From Galbula dea (lineage: Eukaryota > Chordata > Aves > Piciformes > Galbulidae), in the NCBI GenBank assembly GCA_013399015.1, contig VWZX01010273.1:5979950-6043949 (forward strand): a DNA stretch of 64,000 bases, read 5' to 3'. The notes under the pieces are model-generated. The model made no database searches, was not told the DNA's origin, and was given only the letters and a program-made list of their open reading frames with translations. This document shows, piece by piece, positions 1-12,215 of the stretch. Every line of letters starts with the position of its first letter. The first letter of the stretch is position 1. The position numbers and the translations under genes were made by a program.

Positions 1-23
1 CCATCACTGACTCACAAGATGGC

Positions 24-180
24 TGAGGCTGGAAAGCACCTCTGGAGGTCATCTGGCCCAACCTCCCCCCCTCAGGCAGGGTCACCTAAAGCTGGTTAAC
101 CAGCATTATGTCCAGACAGTGCTTTTAAATATCTCTAAGGATGGAGAAATCACAGCCCTTCTTGGTAAACCTGTTTAACT
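24..180 (-). repeat. CR1 retrotransposon fragment
   Basis: The plus strand reads as the reverse complement of the CR1 3' region. It starts around a 'ctggaggtcatctggccc' motif, continues through 'cccctcaggcagggtcacc' and ends near 'aaatatctctaaggatggag'. This order is familiar from avian CR1 3' UTRs. The copy is short, diverged and lacks the reverse transcriptase region. The left boundary may lie outside the window. Confidence 0.75.
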
Positions 181-920
181 CCCTTTGTGTTCCCACTTTA
201 GCCATGCCACAGTGACCCAGCTGTATACAAACGAGTATCAACTAGTCCTATGAATAATTACACCACCTTTGTATGGTCTAGTCAAAAATATGCAATACAA
301 AAAAATATTCCACCTTAGATAGCAAGCACTCTATGCATGGGACTACTAAACTGCAACAAAACAGAGTTATTTGAGCCATGGGATCGATTTATTGCTTTTT
401 ATGCTCAAAGTGGAATATAATTATCTCATAAATAACAAAAATGAGCCAAGCAGTAGTGACAGGCCTGAGAGCAAGATATGCCTTGTTCTAGATGTTGGCA
501 TTGAACACAGAACTTAAAGAAACTTGTTTTCTTTTGGCACACTAGTTCATCCTGGTGGTTTTCCCACAACTTCACCAGAAACATCTTGCCCGGGCACACT
601 CTTAAACAATTCTGGGTTGTAACCAGAGAAGATTCCTGGCTTTTCAAACAGATAACTTTTCTGGTTTGCTTTAGAAGTTCTCTTTTATGCTTTATTAGCT
701 CTAGTGCGTTTCATGTGAGAGTTCAGACTGTTCACAAGTGTCTGTACTTGCTACAGTACTTACAATTCTTCAGGAGAAAGAGTCTCTGCAGTTTAATTTC
801 TTTACAAAAAGAAAGATGTTTTTTGAATTATTTTCTTCCTCATTAGTAAAAAAGCAGTAAGCTAACAGCTACACAAAGCCATGGCTTTGTTTGTCATCTA
901 TCCAATATTCTCAGAAGCTT
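181..920. other. Unannotated intergenic stretch
   Basis: I see no gene, RNA or recognisable repeat here. Two short ORFs overlap on opposite strands near 426-846. They share no motif with a known family and are treated as chance. Confidence 0.5.
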
Positions 921-965
921 ATTGAAGGTCCTTTCCAACTCCTAACATTGTGATTCTGTGAAAAT
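921..965 (+). repeat. CR1 3' end remnant
   Basis: A short stretch reads 'ggtcctttccaactcc' followed by 'cattgtgattctgtg'. This is the typical terminal segment of an avian CR1 with its ATTCTGTG-type tail. Only about 45 bp is recognisable, so the copy is either very 5'-truncated or eroded upstream. Confidence 0.6.
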
Positions 966-3900
966 ATTCCCTTAAACTTCAACTACTGTAGCAAACTCAT
1001 AATGTTGCTTGACTAAGGACTGAGCAGACAATTAAGACCAACATCCAAAGGCACATACACTAACTATTGCACCTGTTTCCTTTAACAACAAAAGATAAAT
1101 TTCACAATAGAATTGTGTAACAGCATCCTGCAGTAAATTATAGAGGTGAAGATAGGAAGCTAGGTTTTTTTTACTAAATCTTCAACCCTTCCATTATTTA
1201 CTCCCCTCTCTTCATGATTTCATCTCTTGCTTGCATAATAAACTGAAAGAGATCACATAGCCCAAACACTACGCTTTCAAACACCCCTAGGCCTGATATT
1301 ACAGGGGCTCTAACTCCTCTTGCTTCTTTCACTCCTCCTACAAGTTTATCTGACACAAAGTTTTTGTTGCCTGACTCTTCCTCAGCATCTGAGCCACCAA
1401 GTTCCTGGTCAGCATTCATTCATAATTTGGTCTGAAAACAAAGAATCAATGATTCAGACTCCTTGTCATGTCTGACCTGTAGGTATTTGGGCCAAAAGCA
1501 ACCCAAAAGTAATTTCATATAGGATTCTTTCAGTATATAGCCAAGAGAAAACAAAGGAGGGTCTGTATCTAATATCAGTTGACATACAAAAACCTTTTGT
1601 CAGGTTATTTCCACTTACACCAAACTATTTCCTATAACCTATATTACTCTCTTACCCTTTCCTTCCTTTTATTGCTGGTACTGAAAAAAAATCTGACTGT
1701 GCCTACTCTTTTTTTTGCTGTAGCACTTTATGAATATTTTTTAAATTAGTAAACTATCAGAAGTACAACTGGCATAAACATTTGGCAAACTATTTATTCA
1801 TTGGAGGTAAACAGACATTTCTAAAGCAGCCAAAGCTATTAGTGGATTTGGGTTGCATTTGCCAAACAGTTTTACTCCTAGGAAAAAGGCAACATTTTAA
1901 AGTTTGATCTGCTTTTTAAAACAGATCTGCAACAGAAATCCATTTCCCTCAGAACCCAAATTCGCATGTACAATTAAGAAAGCAAACATGATTCAAGCAT
2001 GATAAGATATCATCCTGTTCAATTTTAAAGGACATCTGTAAATGCCAACATCCATAGCTGGACAACAAAAAAGGTAAAGCCAGGGCTGGGGCATCCTGCC
2101 AGTTTGCCCAGAGAGGCAGAATCCAATTTCCATGGTTATTACAGGCATGAAGTTGTGAAGCCTCAGACCAAGAAAGAAGGGACCAATAAAGCCCTATTCC
2201 CAGATTCCCATATTTAAGAAGGCTGGTAACTCCTAGATACAATGCAATTTAATTTGTTTTGAGTTGGATAAATGCCTTGTGACTCTTTGCATTGAAGGCA
2301 GAACTGAGACCATAGCTCATATCCCAGTTATGTGTCCAAATAAGTTGGATTCTGCCTAGGTACTTCCTCAGCATTGAGCATGTATGTTCTAACCCCAATA
2401 AAGAGCTGAGTATTCTGAAATAAGACTGCTGAGACATAAAGCTTTACTCTCTGTGCATAAAGCCAAGTCCAGGTTTGAGCACAACCTTTTAGAGATGCTG
2501 AGAGGTGAACCCTCTTACTACCCCAAACCAAATCCCTGCTGCTTCAGGAGCTGTGTGGCTGTGACCTTCCCTTTCACAAACATGCCTCTGAACATGTGTG
2601 ATTAATGTTTATTTTAGTGAAACTTTCCCAGCTTGGAAGAATTGAACAAAGTTTTAAATGAGAGAAAAAAAGAAGTCAGGTTAAAAATAGGCAACTCATC
2701 CAGAACACCAGCTAATGTATTACATGAATACAAATTAAAAACCCTAATGGCAGGTGACAGATAATATCAATAGCAAGCTTGCATGTCCCATCAGAGGGTG
2801 GCAGTAAATGAACAGCAGCACTGGAAAACAGAGGTTAAAGATAGCAAGGGTTGTTTCTATGTTCTGAAAGAAAAAAAAAAAAAGTATTTACTTTCAACAT
2901 TTCCCATAGGTCATTCACCTATGAGAAGTGTTTGTGAACAATAAACTGGTGTTTAAATACTTGTTTTCCTCCTCCGTGGTGTGGTTGTTGGAGTTAGGTA
3001 TTGGAGTGTTCATTTTCAAAAGCATTGTATTGATGCCCTCACCATTTATAAGCTTTCACATGTTTACACATTAAAGCCAAGGTCTAATTGATTAGGTCAA
3101 TAGCTGCTAATTACAGGGTGGTAGTATGAGCTGCATGTGCAACAAAGAAGCCAAAGATAAATAAAAATATTTAGGAAACAGGTTATCACACAGAAGAGGA
3201 ACAGAGCAATCTTTCAGCAGCAGAGGGGCAAGCAGAGCACCCAGCTGGCTGTGCACTTGGTATTTCAGGCTGCTCACTTCACCCTGTTATCAACCAGGCT
3301 GACCAAAGGAGGCCATGAGAGATGCATCAGCCTGTCCACCTCCTTTTACCAGAGGTAGGGTCATCAGCTCAGAACTGCAGGCAGATTCTGGGAGCTCATT
3401 CTGAAAAGATCAAAGCAAGCAGACTGGAGAGCACAGGGCTCTGTGCCATCAAAACTAAACATGGAGATGGGCAGAAAGAAGAGTGGGGAGGAAAGGGTGG
3501 GAAAAGCAGAAGGTAGAGGGAGCAATCCTGGGCAGAAATCAGCTGGGTAACAAGTGGCTGGATTACAAAATTAACATTAAGAAATGATTCATAGGCACCA
3601 GAGGTAAGAAGCATTACATAAAGGCTATAAGAATGTGCTAAAAAACCACCTGCCCACCACATTTTTCAACAGCCAAAATCACCTTAACAATCCTTTGACC
3701 CTGTTGAGAGCTGCTGTTTCCATTTTGTGGTTTTGGTTTTAATGAGACTGGAATCAATGGGATCAATTTTAATAACAGAAATTACCTTTAGGTACTAAAT
3801 AGATAACAGATGTTATCACTTACCTAACAATTGACTGACTAATGAGAACATTTTTAATCAGTTTATAACCCTTGAGATACAGCCCTGTCTGACTTGATGA

Positions 3901-5890
3901 CAAATCATGAAGAACTGCCTTCCTCTAAGATTAGTGGAATGTAGCAGTGCTCCCTCTGTTACAATAATGGCTAACAAATAAAGGAATTTCATTGTTTGGA
4001 TAGAGCTTTATAACTTGAATATTAACATTTGATGGATCTGCTCTCCCCAGAAAGTGGGCTTCCTTGATTTAAGAGAACAAGGGATACAGACTAAAAAGGA
4101 GAAAAGATATTAAGAAAGAGGGAACAAGTAAGACAAGTCTGCCAAGAGGGGGACACAGCACACTGTTTGTATAGAACCACCACTTGCAGAAAGCAGCTCC
4201 TCTCACTGCAGTTCTATTGCTCATGCTTCATTAGCCCCCAAGCCCTGGAGTACAATTCCTCTGAAACACATTGAGCCAGACTAAGACAAAGCAAAAAGCA
4301 CAGTGAAGGATTTTGAAGACAAATTGCACCACAACTGCTGGGAGGCCTGTAACACTGGAGCTACAATGTCAACTCAGCCAAAGCCCCAGTGCTGGCTGTA
4401 ACCATTTCATGCATACAGAGTTGAGTGGGAGAATAATGATTTGAAAAAAATAACTTTCCAGTGTGAAAGTCATTATTGCAGGAGTCATTTGCTAAGTCTG
4501 CATTTTCATTATCTACAACTACTTCACACAATAGACACATCATTGATAAACAACTAACTGCTAAGTAGTATTTGTTATTTTTACTTGATTTTATCAACTA
4601 ACAAAAAGGTAGTCATTGGCCAGCACATAAGGTACAGCAAGTGTTAATATTCATTGTTATATCCTGGAGATAATACACCTAGGCAGTACAGATGTATTTA
4701 ATTAATTAAAAAATCTCTTTCCTGCCCTTGCAACAACAAGGAAGAGAAGAATTTGAATATTCAATTGTCTTTAGCTTCCACAGTCCATTTTATAGTTTTT
4801 CTCCTCTAGTGTATCATTAATACTTTATGGAAGAGATGCTATATGTTCCATTAATCTTGTTTCTCCAGGCTCTCCAGCACTCTTATCAGTGTGCACTGCA
4901 GCACAGACAGAATATGGAAATAGTTTGCCTGATGTGTTAATAAAACTTTCAAATACATATCTAAGCATCACACATTCAGTTGGATATAAATTCATTTTCT
5001 TTACAAAGAGACTTGAAAAGTGTGTTAATTATTCTAATCCTTAAAACCCTGCATAAAGGGCTAACAAGTCAAACTTAAGTCAATGGCTGCAAGGCAGGCA
5101 GACTTTTTGCACCATCTTCCCCCCACCTCCAAGAAGCAGCAGCTGTAATATGGTAGAGTTTAAAACCCTCAAGCTCAGCTCTTGCCCCAAGCAAAACATC
5201 TCTCATTTTTCACTATTCTTATATCATGATCAAAGCAAGCAAAACAAAGCATGGTGTATTCTAAACCACCCAGTTAAAGTAATGACCATGAGTAGCATAT
5301 CTTCATGTATCCTTTTCAGATGTGGTCATCTCCCATCAGTTCATTCACAAACTGAGTCTAAGCAAGCTGATTTTTTGCCTTTTCTACAACCCATTGGCAA
5401 CTACAGCAATAAAATAACATTTTGGGAACTGAGGGGTAACCATCTGTCAGTAAGGACTACATGACATGACAGCACCTGGAATCAGACACTAGCCATACAG
5501 CATAATTCAGAAACAGCCTACTGAACACAGAGATGTTTTCCTGGACAGAATAATTAGTTGTGGTTTTTTTGAACAAGTACTCTTGTTTTTCCTCTTTCTG
5601 CATCTAAGGGATGGTGATGAGGTTTATAAGAAGCATGTGTACAACTACAAAACTTTAAAGTGGGCAAAATGCCTCAAAAGTGCTGAAAGATCAAGATGTC
5701 CAGTAGAAGCACACTTAAACCACTTCATTTTGAAGTTTTGGTCAATGGTGTTCTAGTTTGACTCTGTTGATTTGGTTACAAAAGGTTTTCATACTACCCC
5801 AAGATACATTTGAGGACTGCTCTGCTAACAGATCCTGTATGTCACAGGCATAGCTAGTTTGCTACATGACCTATAAATCACATATGATCT
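966..5890. other. Gene-desert sequence without recognised features
   Basis: The stretch is AT-rich, with an A13 run at about 2872-2884. A possible old repeat at about 2040-2230 could not be assigned. Scattered ORFs of 60-104 codons lack homology that I can recognise. The segment at 3030-3180 is rich in homeodomain-like TAAT cores and could be a regulatory element, but the sequence alone does not establish this. Confidence 0.45.
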
Positions 5891-5972
5891 AGGTGATCCT
5901 GCTCTGGCTGGGGGGTTGGACTAGATGGTCTTTCTAGGTCCCTTCCAACCCCTAACATTCTATGATTCTATG
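5891..5972 (+). repeat. CR1 3' end fragment
   Basis: The segment contains 'gggggttggactagatggtc', then 'ggtcccttccaacccc', then a tandem 'attctatgattctatga'. This is a clear avian CR1 3' terminus with its octamer tail. It is 5'-truncated to about 80 bp. Confidence 0.85.
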
Positions 5973-8900
5973 AATTTGATTAAACTAAGACAACACAATA
6001 TGACAAGCAAGACAGTACCACACTAGGCAGAACCCTAGGAAAGTGCTCTGCATGTATTAATAAACAAGACCAATGTAAGATGAAGTGAGAGGAATTTGTA
6101 CCACTGAGGGTAAAAAGTCCCATTATCCTCAACCTTATGCATAACATCAGAAGAATTACTACAGCACATACCAATTCAGTGAGAGCTGGCATAAGAGAGA
6201 TTTATGCTTTTCACCTGCAAAGTGCTTGTGATCATCTGCAGTGTGCTTAAAGGCAAGATAATTTTTGTTATAATCAGTTTATTGGCCAAGTCCATTATTG
6301 CCATTGTTAGGTAGAATTCTCTTCAGAGTCTTAGTTATAACAGAAACCATAAGATGAATAGACTAATTTCACTTTTAAAGATGAATACTGAGAAGAAGCA
6401 AGACAGTTGAATCAGCCTAAATTCTCAAGTGAGCTAGCACAGATTTCTCAACTTGCAGATACATCTGAAGACTCGAATTATGATCTCAAACTAAAGAGCT
6501 AAGATCAAGCAGAATTGCTATCTCAATACATCTACTAATTTCATATACACTAAACCAGTAAGCACAAAACATTGCAGAAAAGGAAACAACTTCATATTTA
6601 CCACAAGGGCTGTTGTAGTTCTAACTCACCAGTTCAACCTGTCTCCCCTCTGTTACTCAAAATCTCATCTTCTGCACTGCTGCATCAATATTAACAACAG
6701 GTAATGCTTCTAGAAGAAAGTCTTACACCATTTGTACCAGACTTTTCAACCTCCACAATATCCTACTTTACTATACATTGATTAGCTCCTACTGAAATCT
6801 TCTTGTTTTCTCCAGGAGGATTTATTTCACCCACTCTGAGCATTCTCCCCCACAACTATCATTGCATCATGCTGGCTTGTCACTCAGGCTTTTAGCAATT
6901 GCTCTTAATGAGAGAGAGTAAATTGCAGTTCATTAAATAAGTTCATCTTGTCCTGGTTGCACATTTGTCTAATCACCTTGCATCTTGATGATGTGTGTAC
7001 AAAAGCCATCACACCTACAGAGCAAGTGTTTCCTTTCACATGTTCCAAAAGTCCACAAGAATCTAGGTTACTCTGTCAGAAAAAGATCATTGTTTTTTTT
7101 TTTCTATCTCTCATCTCAGTTTGGATGTTTGGATGTTGGTGGGGGGTTTTTTTGGGTATTTTTTAGTTTCTATTTCTTCTATTAAGACCACATGACTTCT
7201 CTTTAGGTGTTTTGAAAAACAAAAAACACAACAAAAAACCTTAGTAGTTACATGCAAAAGAAAAATATTGGCTTCAGTTTCCTGAATGGCATCAATTCTA
7301 ATGAGCCAAGACATTCATTAATGCAGGTGCTCACAGGGAAGCAAGAAAAACTGTTCTAGGCAGAAGTGAGCTACATTTCAATCATACAACTTCCATGGCT
7401 GAAAAATATATCAATTAGAATATACCTAGCAATGCCTAATTCTTGTGACACAGTAATTTTTTCCCAGAAGATAGATGGTAAGAAATAGATGAGAAATACT
7501 GGGTCCTCAGCTAGAATTGCAATGTCTTGTGGGAATACAGTATAATATCTTTCCTGTTTAATTTCCAAAGATCTAAATAGGTTTGCTGTATCTGATGCTA
7601 GCTCCTATGAATAGGAAGTACTGTTGTGTGGGTGGCATTAAGACACTAGAGGGCTTGTTCCTCCAATTTATCAGTTAAAAATGGGCTTATCTGCTATAAG
7701 GAAGCACAGGAAATAGTAAACAATTTCAAAACTTGAACTATATTAACCAAGGAACTTTACCTAAAAGGAAAAAAAATCAAGTAGTTTAAGGGTAAAACCT
7801 AATTTATTGCACTCTTTCTTTCTCTCTGATCTGTAATCCATACATCCCTGCTAAATCTAGCTCCTATTAAACAGCTTCTGGATTTTCCCCTTTACACTGA
7901 TCGATTACCATTTGACATTGCAGATGAGGAATGGCTATGGAATCCAAATTTGTTCTCAGTATCCCCAAATGCCTTGAAAGTGGAAGGAGCCCAAACCTAT
8001 TTAGGTTAGTTACAGTTTGTACTTTGATTACCCATATCTGATTTGTATTTCTAGACTAAGAGGAAACTTTCATTGTTGCTTGTTTTGGGTAAATCCTTAC
8101 TGAGCATACCACCAGAGAAAATACCACCCCAGAAATCAATATAGCAAATACTGATGCCAGAAAGTAACATCAAAATAACTAGGGCAAATTAATTACTAAA
8201 GAAAATGACAACCAATGTTTTCTAGAGGTATACATCTTCTATGTGACCTGAAGAAACACTGTAAAACCTCAAAATAAAAAGCTTTGTAGCCTTTCAAATG
8301 AAGTTTGCAATTAGTATAGAGACTTAGGAGTCTTCCTGCCTTTCCCCTATTTTTGGCATTATTTTAATTTGTGTCCTGAATACTAGCTCAAAACTGTTTC
8401 CTCACTAGGAACTGGACTCTGACCTCAGCTTACTTTGTCTTACAATAGCAGCATTTGGCAGAAATTGTGGTAGGTGAACTTCAGGAGGGATTTTATGGCA
8501 CTGATGAAAAAATGAGAATATTTTCATTACATATAAACTTGCAATTTTACAGTAATATTCAGGTTCCAATATAAAAAGGCAAAAAACTGAATTTGTATAC
8601 CTAGGATAAATAATGGCCATAATGGAGTTCATAAGCACCCTAGACTGCATGGGTAGAAACCAGTTCATTAGGAATAGCATTTAAATCACCTTCTGAGGCA
8701 TTATCTTGCTTGAAAACAACCCAGAGTTTAAATAAATGGGCTAAAGTTTGAATAACAACCCAGTCACTCCTCACACATTTCCTATTAGTCTAGCATCTAA
8801 ATTCAGAATTCATTACATTCATATTTATTAAACAGCTTGTCATGCTCCAATTTTCCCCAAAATATCATTAATGAAGCACAAATTTCCATTCCCATTAATT

Positions 8901-9530
8901 GCAAATGAACTCTGAATGCAGTTTCAAGACTACCCAGATATATTTTGTGCAAAGTATGGTATTTTGTTAATACTGTGACTTGCTTCTAGTGCTGATCCTC
9001 TAAAGAGTCCACAGCCTTGCACTGATTTAAGAAGAGTTTAAAAATACAATTTGCTTGGTTAGTCCTTTTCTGCCCACTCAACCCAAAGACACTAGCATGA
9101 ACAAAGTTCTTCAAATGCCTGCTAAGCATTTAATCTAACTTCTTTCCTTCTCACCCCAATGAGCAGAACTGCTTTTCATTATAAATATCTTATAAATTGC
9201 ATTAGTATACTGTTTCCCTGCAAGATTTCAGTCTGAGGAAATCTTCACTTAGCAGCTACCTGCAGGAGAAGAAACTGATCCAAATTGTTAACACCAAGAC
9301 AGTCACTTTGACACAGCTCCTGTAAAATCAGAGTAACAGGGCTGGTTTGGGGGAGGAGGTGTGGTGTGGAAAAAAATTGACAAGTAAAATAATTCAGACT
9401 CCCTAATTCCTCAAAAGCCTTCTTTGTGTTTGTGGGGGTTCTAACACTTCAGGCAGATTACTCAGACTTCATATTCACAGTCCTCACTTCTCTCAAATGT
9501 TTCATGAGAATAGAGTAAAAGCATCTTAGA
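5973..9530. other. Gene-desert sequence without recognised features
   Basis: No gene is identified. There are homopolymer runs at 7089-7102 (T) and near 7141-7165 (G then T), and an A-rich C-interrupted patch at about 7215-7240. The short ORFs overlap one another on both strands and have no recognisable domain. Confidence 0.5.
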
Positions 9531-9945
9531 AACAGAAACATCATCACAGTTGGAAAGGACCTTCAAGATCATTGAGTCCAACCAATAGCCCTACACTACT
9601 GTTATCTCTAAACCATCCCCCTAAGTGCCACATCTACTGATTTTTTGAAAACCTCCAGGGGTGGTGACTCCACCACTCCCCTGGGCAGCCTGTTCCAATA
9701 CTTCACTCATTTGGTGAGGAAATTTTTCCTAATATCTAATCTAAACCTGCCCTGGAAGAACTTGAATCCATTCCCCCTAGTCCTATTGCTAGTTACAAGT
9801 GAGAAGAGGCCAACACCTGCCTCTCTACAACCTCCTTTAAAGTAACTGAAGAAAGCAATAAGGTCTCCCCTCAGCCTCCTCTTCTCCAAGCTAAACAGCC
9901 CCAGCTCCCTAAATCATCTTCTATCCCCAGTCCAGGGTATGCAAT
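9531..9945 (-). repeat. CR1 retrotransposon, 3' region
   Basis: This is about 415 bp of minus-strand CR1. On the plus strand the diagnostic order is 'gttggaaaggaccttcaaga', 'tgagtccaacca', 'acctccaggggtggtgactc', 'gggcagcctgttccaatac', 'tttttcctaatatctaatct', 'cccctagtcctattgctag' and 'aaggtctcccctcagcctcc'. The copy is well preserved compared with others in the window, which suggests a younger insertion. The short ORFs on both strands inside it are by-products of the repeat. Confidence 0.92.
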
Positions 9946-11480
9946 ATTTATTAGGTGCCTAGGGTAATGAAATGGATTTGGTGGACATTCTGAATCCATA
10001 TATAAAACAAGGTCTGTGTTGAGGCAAGAAGCAGCTTTCACATGTCAGCTTGGTCAGCAGAGCATCAATAGCACGGTCCTCCCTTTCCAGAATAAAGGAA
10101 CAAGAGGCAAAATAGTTCACTCTGCTTTTTCTGCCTGAAGCAAGAGGGCAAAGTTCCTCCTTTCTACTCCAAGAAGCTTCTTCACTGCTAAATACTTACA
10201 TCTTGTCCTCTGCATCTGCTGGTTAAGAGTGAATAGGAATCAAACATGATTGTAGAGAATCATCTTGCCTAGGTCTTCTCAGAAAACCATAAACCTCACA
10301 CAGCTACAGAGCCAGGGAACACCTCCTCAAGTAAAATATTGCTTCAGTATGAACTTCTTTCCAAAAGCAGAACATAATAGAAATTTATTTTTAATTCCTT
10401 TAAAATAGTTTCCATTAAAATGGATCAGTCAACATCCATTTCTGCCATAACTCTCACTTCATCCATTGAGTATTCATGGCCTGAATTGCTAAACCCAAGT
10501 TCTCCATCCATAATGAACATCACCATACTGCAGAATAACAGGAGTTACCCTAAACTTCCTTAGAATAAAACCACTGCTTTTATGTACTTTTTAGTGATCT
10601 TTTATTGAAGAAATCAGTGTTTCAGAAGTCTCCTTTTAGAGCAATGATTAACATTAGATGTTTGTAGTACCTCCTCTATTATTTAATGACTTGTCAAAAC
10701 ACTAATATACATACTTCCAGACAAAAAAAAATGCTTTTAAGTTGTTGTGTATCCATGAAGGAAGGTTAAAAAGAGCAAGGAACATGCCAGGTACCAAGTT
10801 ACTCAGTTGCATCTTCCAAAATTAGAGGTTTAAGAATGTTTTCTTGCCAAGTGACACAAAAATATGAATTGCCAACATTGTCATTTTCTGCTGCAACCCA
10901 AAATCCTATTTCTAGCAGCAGCTACCAGTTAAAGCTCTCTGAAATTCATTTTGACAAATACAAACAGGATTTCCCCAAGACACTTTAGAAAATGCATACT
11001 CCTCTCTGCCATAATAGCATTTTATAAACTCAGTTGAGAAGAAAGGCAGATATGTTCTACAACTCAGTCCCACATCAAAAATACAAAGGAATATAGATGG
11101 CCTTCACTTTCATAGCAGACAAAACACAGAATTAGCCCAAAGGTCTTTCAAAATTCCAGGCTATTTGTTCTCAGACAATAGCAGCCACAAAGCAGCATCT
11201 CAAGTTTGAAATAAAATCCAAATTAGAGATTACTTTCTACACTGCACAGTACAGTATTAAGAAAAACAACAATCTAGCAATATTTTTACCTCCCCTGAGA
11301 AATCTGCTGCTTGAAATTCAACATGAAAAATAGGACATGAGTGGTGAGGTCAATAATGCTTACAATTCTGCAAGCAAAGAACAATTTTGTATTAACTCCA
11401 TCCTTAACAAAAAAAAAAGGAACAAAAATCAGTATTCCTACTCCTAGGAATTTGTGATTATCTGAGATTTTTCACTTTCT
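9946..11480. other. Intergenic stretch with one splice-like segment
   Basis: No gene is recognised. At 10200-10218 (minus strand) a 19-bp segment sits between a good acceptor-like sequence and a gtaagt donor-like sequence; this is treated under findings. The rest appears unique and AT-rich. Confidence 0.45.
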
Positions 11481-12215
11481 CTAGACTACAAGATAATTTA
11501 GGTTGGAAGGTATCCTTGGATGTCACTTCTAGTCTGTCATCCAGTGCTTGTTCAAACAATTGCCCAGCAAAGTCTTGAGTAACTCCAAGGATGACATTAT
11601 TCATCTGGGCAGCCCACTCCAGTCTTTCATCACCCTCATAGTGAAGAGAACCTTATATCCAACAACAATTTCCCCTTTTCTAAATCATATTCCTTGTCCC
11701 TAGTCACATCACAGAGCACTAGACAATGCTAAAGTCACTTCCTTACACTTTCTGAGGCTGAAGACACCTGTCTCTGAGCCTTTCCTCCTGTGTATCCCTG
11801 AAGATCTCTGTGGCCCACAACAGGTCTATCTCCAATAGATCACTCTCTCACTGGAGAGGCCAAAACTAGGCACAGATCATCAGGTACTGTTACAGAAGTG
11901 CTGAACAGAGTAAGAAGTCCACCCCTGCCATCAACCCTGGCTAATATGACACAAGATATGACCAGGCTTCCTCCCTGCAGCAGCGCTCTGAGGACTCCTC
12001 TTTGACTTGGTCACCTCAACTGCCAGCAGAATTGCTTCCTACCCATACACTACACTGCTCCACATGGAAGACTTGCCTTTCACCTTTACTGAAATTTGTT
12101 AGGTTCATGTCAGTTTATTTCTCCACCTTGACAGGACTCTTCTGACCAGAAGCCCTGCACTTTGACCATCCTCCTTCAGTTCCCTGGCTCCAAACACACT
12201 GTTAGGGCTGCTGAG
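11481..12215 (-). repeat. Old, diverged CR1 retrotransposon
   Basis: Landmarks on the plus strand are in reverse CR1 order: 'taatttaggttggaaggtat', 'gggcagcccactccagtctt', 'catcaccctcatagtgaaga', 'cctgtctctgagcctttcc', 'gacttgcctttcacctttac' and 'gttaggttcatgtcagttta'. It extends further into the CR1 3' UTR than the other copies. The many mismatches and small gaps mark it as much older. Confidence 0.75.

Noticed and set aside
9645..9889. ORFs on both strands
   Set aside because: They lie wholly within a CR1 repeat and reflect its 3' UTR, not a gene.
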